64,000 bases of DNA from Aureimonas sp. AU20 (GTDB lineage: Bacteria; Pseudomonadota; Alphaproteobacteria; Rhizobiales; Rhizobiaceae). The DNA is taken from NCBI RefSeq assembly GCF_001442755.1, contig NZ_CP006370.1:124001-188000 (forward strand), written 5' to 3'. Of the stretch, positions 16,717-25,032 are shown in pieces (positions within the stretch are counted from its first letter, which is position 1; the number at the start of each line of letters is the position of its first letter). A program made the translations under genes and the position numbers. Under the pieces are notes generated by a model, which saw nothing but the letters and a program-made list of their open reading frames with translations, made no database searches and was not told the origin of the DNA.

Positions 16717-17295
16717 CGGAGCTACCGTTGATGCCGATATCGGGGGAAACTGGGTCGTGGCATTCTCTCCGGGACTATGGGTCGCGGACGTTCGAATCCC
16801 GTTAATGGACCCACTATCTTTGGTTATGTCCTCCGATCATCGTCGGGCTGTTTCCGAGGTCCATGACGATAGGGTTCAATAAGGGTCGTTCCGTGCCTCT
16901 CAACCCAATCGGAGAGTTCGTCCAAGCCCAATCAGGCTCAAGTGCGGGGCGATCTTGAACGGAAGTTCTGACTTGCTTTGACCCCGCTAGGGCGGGACTT
17001 CGTCGGGTTGAACGCTTCCGGCACTACGGCGAGGAACTCGCCAGTCCCGCCTCTACAACTGTTTCTTCCCAGGTGCGAATGCGGCATCGGACGGTGCTTT
17101 TCCTCCACCGTCCGCCAAGTGACGTAGCGCAAGCAGCATAATAACTCTAGGTTTTATATTCAGCCGTCTACCATGACTTGCGCATGTAAAATGCCGAGGC
17201 TCATCCCTGTCCCCTCAGCCGGCGATCGGCAAGCCCGAAACGACCGGCCGCTCGGCCCGGCGCTCGGCGTCTACAGCCCGGCAGCACCCCGCCCG
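16717..17295. other. 579-bp region with no convincing gene
   Basis: It is the presumed promoter region of the TadG-like gene. It contains a 9-bp inverted repeat GGCGGGACT (16991-16999) / AGTCCCGCC (17043-17051) and an A+T-rich stretch at 17130-17165. Open frames present (16938-17132 minus) have no gene-like features. Confidence 0.5.
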
Positions 17296-17883
17296 TCAAA
17301 GCGCGTCGCCGCTCCTTGCCAGGGCTTCGATCACATCCCGCGCCTGAAACACCCGGCAGAACTCGCCGTCGAGATTGGCGAGGCTCATGGCGTGGATGTC
17401 CTCGGCCGCATGGAGGCGACCATCCGGGCCCGCGCGGTCGAAGGTCCAGGTGGCGTCCGCGACGAGGATCGCGTCGTAGCCGAGATTGCCCGCCATGCGC
17501 GTCGTGGTCTCCACGCAATGGTTCGTCGTGGCGCCGACGATCACCAGGGTCGAAAGCCCCATGCCTTTCAGCCGCGTGTCGAGATCGGTTCCGATGAAGG
17601 CGCTGTTGACGTGTTTCACCAGAACGGGCTCGCCGGGATGTTCGCGCGCGTCCTCGCGCACCGCGTATCCCGTCGCCTGTGGGTGGAAGCGCGAGCCAGG
17701 GTCGGTGTTGGCGTGCCGGATATGGATGACCGGCGCCCGGGCGGCGCGGAAGGCGGCGAGAAGATCCGCGATGCGCGCCGGCGCCTCGGGATTGTTCCGC
17801 TTCGCGCCGGCCCGCTCCATCTCGTCGAAGGCCTGCTGCACGTCGATGACGATCAAAGCCGTGTTCTCGAGGATAAGACGCAT
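17296..17883 (-). CDS. Isochorismatase-family cysteine hydrolase
   Basis: Cytoplasmic hydrolase of 195 residues. The catalytic triad of the family is visible: Asp14 (IVIDVQQAF), Lys90 (VLVKHVNSAF) and Cys123 (GATTNHCVETTTR), with the expected cis-peptide region before the Cys. The family cleaves C-N or C-O bonds in amides such as nicotinamide, ureidoacrylate or N-carbamoyl compounds; the substrate here is unknown. It lies 49 bp downstream of the isonitrile-hydratase-like gene on the same strand, so probably the same operon. Confidence 0.88.
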   Translation of the reverse strand: MRLILENTALIVIDVQQAFDEMERAGAKRNNPEAPARIADLLAAFRAARAPVIHIRHANTDPGSRFHPQATGYAVREDAREHPGEPVLVKHVNSAFIGTDLDTRLKGMGLSTLVIVGATTNHCVETTTRMAGNLGYDAILVADATWTFDRAGPDGRLHAAEDIHAMSLANLDGEFCRVFQARDVIEALARSGDAL

Positions 17884-17932
17884 GGTCCCTCTTTCCTAAA
17901 TCTAGGCTACCGCCCGTTAGGCGGACGGGCTC

Positions 17933-18595
17933 TCAAGCCCGGAGAAGCGCTTCCCGCTCTCGCCTCGACCCTGCCATGCGGGCCTTCGCGGCCGCGACGA
18001 CCGCCGCCGGAGCGGTGTCGGGGCGCCCGGCGTCGAAGGGCGGAGCCGGGGCGTATTCCAGCGACAGCTGGATCGTCTCCGCCTCCTCGCGGCCGAGAAG
18101 TTCGGCCACCACCGCCAGACCGAAGTCGATGCCGGATGTGACGCCGCCCGCGGTGATGAGCGAGCCGTCCTGCACGACGCGTCGCTCCGCCGGGATCGCG
18201 CCGAACCGGGGCAGGAAGTCCAGCGCGTTCCAATGCGTCGTCGCGCGCCGGCCCTCCAGAAGCCCGGCCTGCCCCAGAACCAGCGACCCCGTGCAGACGG
18301 AGGTGAGGAAGCGGGCGCGCGACGCCTTGTCCCGGAGAAAGGCCAAGACCTCCTCGTCGCGCAGCAGCGCGTTGACCCCGCTGCCGCCGGGCACGCAGAG
18401 CACGTCGAAATCGGGCGCGTCGGACATCAGCGTGTCGGGCTGCAGCACCAGCCCGGTCGCCGAGCGGATCGGCTGGAGGTCCTTCCAGACGAGATGGACG
18501 CTCGCCCCCGTCGCCGAGGCGAAGACCTCGTAAGGTCCGGTCAGGTCGAGCTGCTGAACGCCGGGAAAGCAGAGGATGCCGAATCGAAGGCTCAT
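17933..18595 (-). CDS. inhA: DJ-1/PfpI family protein, isonitrile (cyclohexyl-isocyanide) hydratase-like
   Basis: 220 residues with the DJ-1/PfpI fold. Asp17 in LDLTGPYEVF and the nucleophile Cys101 followed by Thr102 (SVCTGSLVLGQAGLL) match the catalytic residues and numbering known for Pseudomonas isocyanide hydratase, which hydrates isonitriles to N-formamides. The THWNALDFL segment is also conserved. The start at 18595 has a CAGGAG site; the longer frame upstream is rejected. Divergent from a GlxA-type regulator at 18669 and upstream of a cysteine amidohydrolase that could act on a downstream amide. Confidence 0.82.
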   Translation of the reverse strand: MSLRFGILCFPGVQQLDLTGPYEVFASATGASVHLVWKDLQPIRSATGLVLQPDTLMSDAPDFDVLCVPGGSGVNALLRDEEVLAFLRDKASRARFLTSVCTGSLVLGQAGLLEGRRATTHWNALDFLPRFGAIPAERRVVQDGSLITAGGVTSGIDFGLAVVAELLGREEAETIQLSLEYAPAPPFDAGRPDTAPAAVVAAAKARMAGSRREREALLRA

Positions 18596-18668
18596 GGGTC
18601 GCTCCTGTCTTGACGCGGCAAATCTATCGCGCGACGACTTGGCCATTGCGCCAATCATCGCTCGGATC

Positions 18669-19640
18669 ATGCCAATCGCCCCCGCCCCTCCCCACCGCGT
18701 CGAGATCCTCGGCTTTGCCGGTGCCCAGATCCTGGACATTACGGGGCCGGCGCAGGTCTTCGCCACGGCCAACGACCTGACGCCGAGCGGAGCCGAGAAG
18801 CCCTACGAGATCGCCTTGGTGGCGCTGGGACCAGAGATTGCGACGAGTTCCGGTCTCGTCCTCCAGGCCGAGCGGGCGGAAAGCTGCGAGCGCGACCCCG
18901 GCACGCTGATCGTCTCGGGCGGATACGGCGTGGACGCCGCGCGCGAGGACGATGCGTTAATCGGCTGGATCAAGCGGCGCGCGCCCCGCGCCAGGCGCAC
19001 GGCCTCGGTGTGCAGCGGCGCGCTTCTTCTGGCCGAGGCCGGGCTGCTCGACGGGCGCCGGGCCGTGACCCATTGGCAGCGCTGCGCCGAGTTCGCCTCC
19101 CGCTATCCCGCCGTGCGCCTCGAACCCGATCCCATCTTCGTTCGCGATGGATCGATCTGGACCTCCGCCGGCGTCACGGCGGGGATCGATCTCGCGCTCG
19201 CCATGGTGGAGGCGGACGGGGGCCGCGCGCTGGCCCTCGCCGTGGCGCGCCAGCTCGTCGTCTTCCTGAAGCGCCCGGGCGGCCAGTCGCAGTTCAGCGC
19301 GCCGCTGGCGCTCCAGGCGAGCGACGCGCGGTTCGAAACCCTGCATGGCTGGATCGCCGCCCATATCGACCGCGACCTTTCGCTCGCGGCATTGGCCGAC
19401 CAGGCCGGCATGAGCCTTCGCACCTTCTGCCGCCGCTACCGCGAGGGAACCGGCCGCACGCCCGCCGAGGGGGTCGAGATGATCCGCGTCGAGAGCGCGC
19501 GGCGGCATCTGGAGGAAGGCGCCAGCGTATCGCGCGCGGCGACGCGCTGCGGCTTCGGCTCCACCGAGACCATGCGACGCGCCTTCCTGCGCCAGATGGG
19601 CGTCGGCCCCAACAGCTACCGCGCCCGCTTCCACGGCTGA
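18669..19640 (+). CDS. GlxA-type AraC-family transcriptional regulator
   Basis: 323 residues in two domains. An N-terminal DJ-1/PfpI-like ligand domain (residues 10-190) includes ITGPAQVFATAN and the elbow ASVCSGALLLAEAGLL with Cys in the nucleophile position. A C-terminal AraC HTH pair (about 220-320) includes LADQAGMSLRTFCRRYREGT and CGFGSTETMRRAFLRQ. The ATG at 18669 is 73 bp from the divergent isonitrile-hydratase gene, whose fold it shares, so it probably regulates that operon. Confidence 0.9.
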   Translation: MPIAPAPPHRVEILGFAGAQILDITGPAQVFATANDLTPSGAEKPYEIALVALGPEIATSSGLVLQAERAESCERDPGTLIVSGGYGVDAAREDDALIGWIKRRAPRARRTASVCSGALLLAEAGLLDGRRAVTHWQRCAEFASRYPAVRLEPDPIFVRDGSIWTSAGVTAGIDLALAMVEADGGRALALAVARQLVVFLKRPGGQSQFSAPLALQASDARFETLHGWIAAHIDRDLSLAALADQAGMSLRTFCRRYREGTGRTPAEGVEMIRVESARRHLEEGASVSRAATRCGFGSTETMRRAFLRQMGVGPNSYRARFHG

Positions 19641-19683
19641 CGGGCTCGGGCGAGCCGGAGGCTGTCCCAGGGTTCGCCCGCTT

Positions 19684-20760
19684 TCAGGCGACCGGCTGTC
19701 GCGTCTCCACGGGCGGGGTCGCGGCCAAGTCGCCCCCGGCGCGTCGATAGGCGCTGGGCGTCGTCGCGGTGACGCGCAGGAATTCGCGGTTGAAATTCGA
19801 CTTCGTGCCGAACCCGGCATCGAACATGATCTTCGTGACCGGCTCCCCCGTCTCTCGCAACAGGCGGCAGGCCCGTTTGACGCGGTGCGTGTTCACATAT
19901 TGCGAAACGCTCATCGCCTGCGTCCGGTTGATGGCGTTCGACACGTCCCGCGCGGGCAGACCCAGCTTGCGGGCGATCTTCTCCAGGTTCAGATCGACAT
20001 CGCGATAAAGCTCCTTATCCCGCATCAGCGTCTCGATCGCGTTGGCGATCTCCAGATCCGCCTTGGTCGGCAGGCTGGCGACCGTGCGGTCCGGCGCGGG
20101 CTCGGTGGCGTTCGCCTCGGCCTCCACCGAACTCGAACTGGCGACCGACGCCGCCGCCCCCAGAACCAGGAGCGTCGCGACATTTCCGACCGCGACCATC
20201 GCGCCGGAATGCGTGCCGCCGCTGACCGCGAAATCCAGGCTGACGAGAATGTCCGTCGCGGCGGAGGCCAGGAGCGCGACGCCGGTGATCTGCAGGGCGC
20301 GGTGGGATCGCAGGACGCCGTCGAGGCGCGATGCCACGAGGCCGTCGGGGCCAAGCCGCGCCCGCCAGAGAAGCGCGGCGCCGTAGCCCGCGAAGGTCGC
20401 GGCGATCACCGCCCCGACCGGATCTGGCCAAAGCAGTATGAGGGCCACCACGAGCGCGAACGGCAGAAGATGCGGCGCGATCGCCGCGAGCCTCAGGGGC
20501 GGATCGTCCCGCGCCAGACTGTCGAAGCTCAGCCAGGCGAGCGGCGCGATCAGCGCTGCCAGCGGCGACATGACCGGCAGAACGGCGCGCAGATCATAGC
20601 CCCAACGCAGGCCGACGAGGATGGATTGCAGGGCATAGGCCGCGATCAGGGCCGTGAAGAGAGGGTTGGCGCGAAACCCGTCCCCATCCCGCCGAAGAGC
20701 CTGGAACAGGATGGTGACGAGCAGCAGAGACACGAGGAAGGGAAGCGGAACGAGAATCAT
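19684..20760 (-). CDS. Membrane-anchored AraC-family transcriptional regulator
   Basis: 358 residues. The N-terminal half has six or seven hydrophobic segments (from LPFLVSLLLVTILFQALR to VGNVATLLVLGAAASVA), and the C-terminal approximately 110 residues form an AraC HTH domain (IARKLGLPARDVSNAINRTQ and IMFDAGFGTKSNFNREFLRV). The architecture suggests direct sensing at the inner membrane. Start at 20760; an in-frame ATG at 20805 is less likely. Divergent from the exported protein at 20914, its probable target. Confidence 0.85.
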   Translation of the reverse strand: MILVPLPFLVSLLLVTILFQALRRDGDGFRANPLFTALIAAYALQSILVGLRWGYDLRAVLPVMSPLAALIAPLAWLSFDSLARDDPPLRLAAIAPHLLPFALVVALILLWPDPVGAVIAATFAGYGAALLWRARLGPDGLVASRLDGVLRSHRALQITGVALLASAATDILVSLDFAVSGGTHSGAMVAVGNVATLLVLGAAASVASSSSVEAEANATEPAPDRTVASLPTKADLEIANAIETLMRDKELYRDVDLNLEKIARKLGLPARDVSNAINRTQAMSVSQYVNTHRVKRACRLLRETGEPVTKIMFDAGFGTKSNFNREFLRVTATTPSAYRRAGGDLAATPPVETRQPVA

Positions 20761-20811
20761 GGAAAGGGGTCGAACGGTTGGGGTCGGGCGGGTTGGGCGC
20801 CCCATCCTTGC

Positions 20812-20851
20812 CCTTGATCGCGATCCGGATCGACCTCGATCGCAATCAAGG
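20812..20851. promoter_or_regulatory. Inverted repeat between divergent AraC-like and exported-protein genes
   Basis: CCTTGATCGCGATC (20812-20825) and GATCGCAATCAAGG (20838-20851) form an inverted repeat matching at 13 of 14 positions with a 12-bp spacer. It lies midway in the 153-bp divergent promoter region. It could be the operator of the membrane-anchored AraC regulator. Confidence 0.45.
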
Positions 20852-20913
20852 TCGCCGGCTTCCCGCGTTTTTGGCGAGGTTCGCCCGTCTCAACCCCTCG
20901 ACGGAGCCGCCCG

Positions 20914-21639
20914 ATGAACGCCCGACCGCTCGCCCTGCTTCTGCTCGCCATACTCTTGCCGGCCCTGCCCTCGCTCGCTGCGGCGGAGGACGGGACCCAA
21001 CCCGGCCAGACCCTCGACATTCCCGGTGTGACCGCAATTCGCGTCATCGGCGAAGCCGCGTCGATCCACGTGACCACCGGCGAAAGCGATGCGCCGCGCG
21101 CGACGCTGGGCGGTCGGCGCACGGGATGGTTCGCGAACTGGTATTCGAGCTGGTTCTTCAACGACTGCCGAACGCAAAGCCGCATGCGGATCGAGGACGC
21201 GGTGCTGACCGTCGAGGCAGGCCCGTCCTCCTGGCTGGAGCCGTCGGACTGCGAGGTCACGCTCGATGTGACGACCCGCAAGGGGGTCTCGGTCGACATC
21301 CGCCAGGCCGCCTCGCAGGTCAGGCTGGCCGGGGAATTCTCGACCGTCTCGCTCGAAACCAAGGCGGCGGATTTTACCTTGGAAGGGCATGCGGAGACGG
21401 TCCGGCTGACCTCGGACGCGCTCCGCTCCCGCCTCAACTTTGATCGAACCGAGGAGAACGAGACGATCGCCATCGCGGCCCGCGCCCTCGACACCGCGCT
21501 CGGCTTCACCGCCGGCACGCGCATCAGCTACGACGTGCAGGCCGCGGCGGCCCTGGTGGACAGCGCGCTCCCCAACACCGCCGGTGCGAAGCCTTCGGTC
21601 GCGATCAAGGCGGATTACGTTCGAGCCGTCATTCGCTAG
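20914..21639 (+). CDS. Exported hypothetical protein, DUF4097/adhesin-like repeats
   Basis: 241 residues with a clear Sec signal peptide (LALLLLAILLPALPSLAAAE). The mature part is rich in short beta-strands (VEAGPSSWLEPSDCEVTLDV, VSLETKAADFTLEG), resembling the single-stranded beta-solenoid of DUF4097-type putative adhesins, and contains two cysteines (CRTQSR, DCEVT) that could form a disulfide. No catalytic motif. Probably periplasmic or cell-surface. Divergent from a membrane-anchored AraC regulator, hence possibly envelope-stress controlled. Confidence 0.6.
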   Translation: MNARPLALLLLAILLPALPSLAAAEDGTQPGQTLDIPGVTAIRVIGEAASIHVTTGESDAPRATLGGRRTGWFANWYSSWFFNDCRTQSRMRIEDAVLTVEAGPSSWLEPSDCEVTLDVTTRKGVSVDIRQAASQVRLAGEFSTVSLETKAADFTLEGHAETVRLTSDALRSRLNFDRTEENETIAIAARALDTALGFTAGTRISYDVQAAAALVDSALPNTAGAKPSVAIKADYVRAVIR

Positions 21640-21670
21640 GGAAGGCTGCGTCCAAGCCGCCTTCCAGGGC

Positions 21671-21701
21671 GCGGCGAAGCCGGTGCTTCCGGCCTCGCCG
21701 C
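21671..21701. terminator. Convergent terminator stem-loop
   Basis: GCGGCGAAGCCGG (21671-21683) pairs with CCGGCCTCGCCGC (21689-21701) at 12 of 13 positions with a 5-base loop. It lies in the 73-bp gap between the convergent exported-protein and phosphatase genes. No strong U-tract. Confidence 0.55.
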
Positions 21702-21712
21702 GTCCGGGCTTC

Positions 21713-22297
21713 TCAGGCGGGCAGCGCCATTTCGACTTCGCGGCCGCGCTTCAGCTCGCGCATCCACTGGCCGTATTCCGGCTTGTGCTTCAGCTGGTGG
21801 CCGTAGTGGCGGCGAAGGGCCTCGACCAGCCGTCCGCCCCGGCCGAGCTTCTCGTCGGCATAGGCGATCATCACCGAGTTCGGCCAGGCCTTGCTGCGGA
21901 TCTGACGAAGGCGCTCGAACAGCTCCTCCTCGCCGGCAGTCGGGTCGCCCTGCGCCATCAGCGTCACCATGGCCGCCGTGGAGCGCGAGATTCCCATGTG
22001 GCAATGGACGAGAAGATGCCCGGCCGTGCCTTCCACCGCGCCCTTGTCGAGCTGGTCGCCGAAGGCGAGAATGGCGCCGACATGCTCCTTGGCCGGCATG
22101 ATCTGCCCCGGCAGCGGGTCGATGATGTCGTGGAACCGAAGCGTCGTGCGCAGATGCTTGGAAAAGGCCTCGAAATGGTGGATGTCGGGATGGCCGGGGT
22201 CGATGATCGACAGGACATGCGTCACCCCCGTCTCGCTATGGGCGGGCAATTCCTCGATACCGCAGATCGTGCGCGACGAGATCGCTAGGGTCTTCAT
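21713..22297 (-). CDS. Protein tyrosine phosphatase family protein
   Basis: 194 residues. The CX5R active-site signature is HCHMGISRS with Cys99 and Arg105; an Asp in the DIIDPLPG loop (near 57-60) is the probable general acid. This matches the alphaproteobacterial tyrosine/dual-specificity-phosphatase-like group. The start at 22297 (MKTLAIS) is chosen because GGGAGGA lies just upstream. Cytoplasmic, no signal peptide. Substrate unknown. Confidence 0.85.
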   Translation of the reverse strand: MKTLAISSRTICGIEELPAHSETGVTHVLSIIDPGHPDIHHFEAFSKHLRTTLRFHDIIDPLPGQIMPAKEHVGAILAFGDQLDKGAVEGTAGHLLVHCHMGISRSTAAMVTLMAQGDPTAGEEELFERLRQIRSKAWPNSVMIAYADEKLGRGGRLVEALRRHYGHQLKHKPEYGQWMRELKRGREVEMALPA

Positions 22298-22456
22298 GAA
22301 GGTCCTCCCGGCTGGCAAAGTCGCCCCCTGCTTACGCTTCCCGCAGCGGGCTCACAATGACCGCGCGGCGGCAAATCGACCGCCGCGCCGCCGGCCCCGG
22401 CCGCGAGCCGGGCAGGCGCCCGCCGGGCCTGAAGGCCGGGCGGGCGCGGAGCGGCG

Positions 22457-22741
22457 TCAGACCCGGGCGCCGCGATCGACGTCCATCAGCAGCTTCTCGG
22501 TTCGGGCGTCTTCCAGCCGGTTGATGAAGCGCGAGGATTCCTCGATGTCGCGCAGCGTCTTGGTGACCGTGATCGAGGTGTGGACGAGCATGATCGAGGC
22601 CATGGCGTAGAAGCCCTTGGCGGCGAAGCTCGCCTCCAGCGACCAGATGCCCGCCGCCATCATGCCGGCTGCGATAAGGAAGCTGGCGATGCTGAAGGTC
22701 TTCCAGGCGGAGGTGTGCTTGGGGGTCTGAAGCTCGTTCAT
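22457..22741 (-). CDS. YiaA/YiaB-type two-helix inner-membrane protein
   Basis: 94 residues with two transmembrane helices (AWKTFSIASFLIAAGMMAAG and GFYAMASIMLVHTSITVTK) and a charged C-terminal tail (TLRDIEESSRFINRLEDART). The 'W..FS..SF..A...M..GI..L....KG.Y.M' pattern fits the YiaA/B domain. It is 60 bp downstream of the PspA-like gene, so probably part of the same TetR-controlled operon. Confidence 0.7.
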   Translation of the reverse strand: MNELQTPKHTSAWKTFSIASFLIAAGMMAAGIWSLEASFAAKGFYAMASIMLVHTSITVTKTLRDIEESSRFINRLEDARTEKLLMDVDRGARV

Positions 22742-22801
22742 GGGTTTTCTCCGGTTGGGTTCGGGTTGTTCGAAAAAAGAGTCGGATCAGTTTGGAAAGG
22801 G

Positions 22802-23491
22802 TCAGGACGCGCGGGCGGCGCGGCGCTCAGCGAGGCGGCGCAGCACGGCATCCGCTCCGCCCGCCGGTGGCTCGCCGCAGCCGGCTTCGGCCAGCTTGGC
22901 GAGGATCGTGGCGGGGTCGTTCGCCTGGCCCATCGTGTCGAGAAGGTCCTCGGCCGCCTCGCCTTCGCGCTGACGGCCGCGCAGCCGGTCCAGCGTGTGC
23001 TCGGCTTCGCTGAGCGTGGCTCTGAGGTCGCCCGGGGCGGTGGAGCGAAGGCGCTGCACGCTTTCGCCCGCTTCCAGAAGGCGCAGTTCGAGGCGAAGCT
23101 GGCGCAGACGCTGCTCGGCCTGCACGGCGAAGCGCTGCAGCTTGTCGACCTCGCCCTGCAGGCGGGCCAGCGCGCCTTGCGAGCGGTCCCGCTCCTCCTC
23201 CAGGCCGGCGATGGCGCTGGCCGCCTCGCGGGCGAGATCGCCCTTGTCCTGGTCGAGCGCCGCGATCGTGCGGGTTTCCAGATCCGCGATGCGGGCGCCG
23301 AGTTCGGCCAGACGCTGCTCTTCCTCCCGGTTGCGGATCGTCGCCACGGCGATGTCGCGTCGCGCCACCTGAAGCGATCCGGCGCAGTCGCGGATCTGCT
23401 GCCGGAGGATCGTCAGCGCGTGACGATCGGTGATCGCCTCCGCCCGCTCGAAGGCGCGACCCCGGGTCAGCGCCGAAAACTGTTTCCACAT
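22802..23491 (-). CDS. PspA/IM30-family protein
   Basis: 229 residues, almost wholly coiled-coil helix, starting MWKQFSALTRGRAFERAEAI. PspA/IM30 proteins bind the inner membrane and stabilise it under stress, oligomerising into ESCRT-III-like assemblies. Long heptad stretches (ARIADLETRTIAALDQDKGD, LARLQGEVDKLQRFAVQAEQ) support this. The start at 23491 is preferred to the in-frame ATG at 23521, which lies inside an operator and has no ribosome-binding site. Divergent from a TetR regulator, with three operator copies between them, not from pspF, so control differs from the enterobacterial psp system. Confidence 0.8.
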   Translation of the reverse strand: MWKQFSALTRGRAFERAEAITDRHALTILRQQIRDCAGSLQVARRDIAVATIRNREEEQRLAELGARIADLETRTIAALDQDKGDLAREAASAIAGLEEERDRSQGALARLQGEVDKLQRFAVQAEQRLRQLRLELRLLEAGESVQRLRSTAPGDLRATLSEAEHTLDRLRGRQREGEAAEDLLDTMGQANDPATILAKLAEAGCGEPPAGGADAVLRRLAERRAARAS

Positions 23492-23504
23492 GCCCTCGAC
23501 CTCT

Positions 23505-23523
23505 CTATGAACGTTGTTCATAG
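23505..23523. promoter_or_regulatory. TetR operator copy 1
   Basis: Perfect palindrome CTATGAAC-GTT-GTTCATAG with 8-bp arms, directly upstream of the PspA-like start at 23491. It is the longest of three TGAAC-N3-GTTCA sites in this 103-bp divergent region. Confidence 0.85.
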
Positions 23524-23541
23524 CCGAACGTCGCATAGCTC

Positions 23542-23554
23542 TGAACGTTGTTCA
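23542..23554. promoter_or_regulatory. TetR operator copy 2
   Basis: TGAAC-GTT-GTTCA, identical in its 13-bp core to copy 1. Its centre is 34 bp from copy 1 and 22 bp from copy 3. Confidence 0.8.
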
Positions 23555-23563
23555 AGCTAAAAA

Positions 23564-23576
23564 TGAACGTCGTTCA
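23564..23576. promoter_or_regulatory. TetR operator copy 3
   Basis: TGAAC-GTC-GTTCA, one base different in the spacer. It lies 18 bp before the TetR start codon, so it would also give autoregulation. Confidence 0.8.
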
Positions 23577-23594
23577 AAAATTTTTGGAGGGACT

Positions 23595-24209
23595 ATGGCG
23601 ACGAGAGACGACAAGCGGCAGGATCTGCGCACTCGCATCATCGAGGCCGCCGAAGCGCGCATCGCGGCGGACGGCGTGCAGACGCTGCGGGCGCGCGATG
23701 TGATGAGCGATGTCGGCGCGGCGCTGGGCGGGCTCTACAACGCCTTCGAGGATCTGGACGACCTCGTCCTGCGCGTCAATTCGCAGACCCTGGCGCGGTT
23801 GAAGGTGGTGTTGCAGGCGGCGATCGCCGGCAACGGCGATCCGCGCGCGGCGCTGAAGGTGCTGGCGCTCGCCTATCTCGGCTTCGCGCAGGACAATCCC
23901 CGGCTCTGGTCGGCGCTGTTCGAGCATCGCTATGCGCCGGGCAAGTCGATCCCCGACTGGCACCTCGCGGAGCAGACCGAACTGCTCGCCTATATCTCGG
24001 CCGCGCTCCGGCCGCTCCAGCCGAGCCTGACGGACGCTGCCCTCACCTTGAGGGCGCGAACCTTCTTCGGCGCCATCCACGGCATCGTCGCCTCTTCGCT
24101 GGCCGGGCGCTTCGTCGGCGTGTCCGGCGGCGACCTCGCGCGGGAGATCGCGGAGTTCCTCGACCTTCTCGTGTCGGGCATGGCGGAAAAGGAGGAGGAG
24201 CGAGGCTGA
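23595..24209 (+). CDS. TetR-family transcriptional regulator (WHG-type C-domain)
   Basis: 204 residues. The N-terminal HTH covers about residues 12-60 (IIEAAEARIAADGVQTLRAR, then MSDVGAALGGLYNAFEDLDD). The C-terminal ligand domain has RLWSALFEHRYAPG, reminiscent of the WHG subgroup. GGAGGGACT precedes the ATG. The three TGAAC-N3-GTTCA palindromes between it and the divergent pspA-like gene strongly imply it represses itself and the pspA/yiaA unit. Confidence 0.88.
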   Translation: MATRDDKRQDLRTRIIEAAEARIAADGVQTLRARDVMSDVGAALGGLYNAFEDLDDLVLRVNSQTLARLKVVLQAAIAGNGDPRAALKVLALAYLGFAQDNPRLWSALFEHRYAPGKSIPDWHLAEQTELLAYISAALRPLQPSLTDAALTLRARTFFGAIHGIVASSLAGRFVGVSGGDLAREIAEFLDLLVSGMAEKEEERG

Positions 24210-24236
24210 CGCGGCACCCGCCGGACATCGCGCCGG

Positions 24237-24851
24237 TCAGCGCTCGCCGGATCGGGCGGAAATGCCGCTCGCTTCGGCGAGCGCGTCCAACAGTTCCACC
24301 AGTTGCGGGCTGGGGCAGGCGGAGCCGAAGGCGTGGCGCGCCTCGTCCGCGTCGAGCAGCACCACGCTGCACAGCGCATCCGTCCGGTCCGGCGGTGCGG
24401 GCGGGCTCCGGCCCTCGTCCGCCCAGACCCGGTTGGCCGCAAGAATGACGGCGCCGAGATCGGCGTCGGTGAGGGTGCCGCTCGCCTCCTGCTCGATGAC
24501 GCTCGCCGTGGGATCGTCGCTCGTCCCGGCCCGGAGCCGCGTCACCGCCCGGCGCATCGTGCCCGAATCCAAATCGACGATGAGCCAGTTCGCCAGCGGC
24601 GAGAGGATGTTTCCCCGAGCGACGAGGACGCCATGGGCCGGCAGGGCGCCGGGAAAGGCCAGAGAAAGTTTGGCCCGCTCCGTTCGATACGGCGAGTCTC
24701 GCTTGTCCTGAGCGTAGGGGTGCGATGTCACCGCCTTCCGCTCGGCCGCGACACCCGGCATAGCCGCGACGCAGAACAGCAAGACACTTGCGGCGATCAG
24801 GCCGAGGAGACGGATGCGCGGAATAGAACTTCGCAGGGACTGAGCGTCCAC
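24237..24851 (-). CDS. Exported hypothetical protein
   Basis: About 204 residues. A hydrophobic signal-like segment (LLGLIAASVLLFCVAAMPGVAAE) near the proposed N-terminus ends in a plausible cleavage site, followed by a soluble domain with two cysteines (DALCSVVLL, GSACPSPQ). No known domain recognised. The start is uncertain: GTG at 24851 places the signal at the N-terminus; an ATG at 24971 would add a 40-residue arginine/glycine-rich extension. It converges on the TetR gene with a 27-bp gap. Confidence 0.55.
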   Translation of the reverse strand: MDAQSLRSSIPRIRLLGLIAASVLLFCVAAMPGVAAERKAVTSHPYAQDKRDSPYRTERAKLSLAFPGALPAHGVLVARGNILSPLANWLIVDLDSGTMRRAVTRLRAGTSDDPTASVIEQEASGTLTDADLGAVILAANRVWADEGRSPPAPPDRTDALCSVVLLDADEARHAFGSACPSPQLVELLDALAEASGISARSGER

Positions 24852-25032
24852 GACATGAGAAAGGCGGAGACGCACCCGCCATCGGCCACTCTGGGGCGGG
24901 ACATCACCTCTACCGCCACGCGGCAGCCCTTCGATCCCGCGCGCCGAGGTCAAGGGCGGCTCGCTCCCCACTCGAAACAGCGAAACCCGGCGCGACCGAT
25001 CGCCCGGGTCTCGCCTCCGATATAGGCCGAAT

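Noticed and set aside
16938..17132. Small minus-strand open frame
   Set aside because: No ribosome-binding site or recognisable sequence; lies in a probable promoter region.
23492..23521. Upstream ATG for the PspA-like gene
   Set aside because: It lies inside operator copy 1 and has no ribosome-binding site; the family begins at the MWKQF position.
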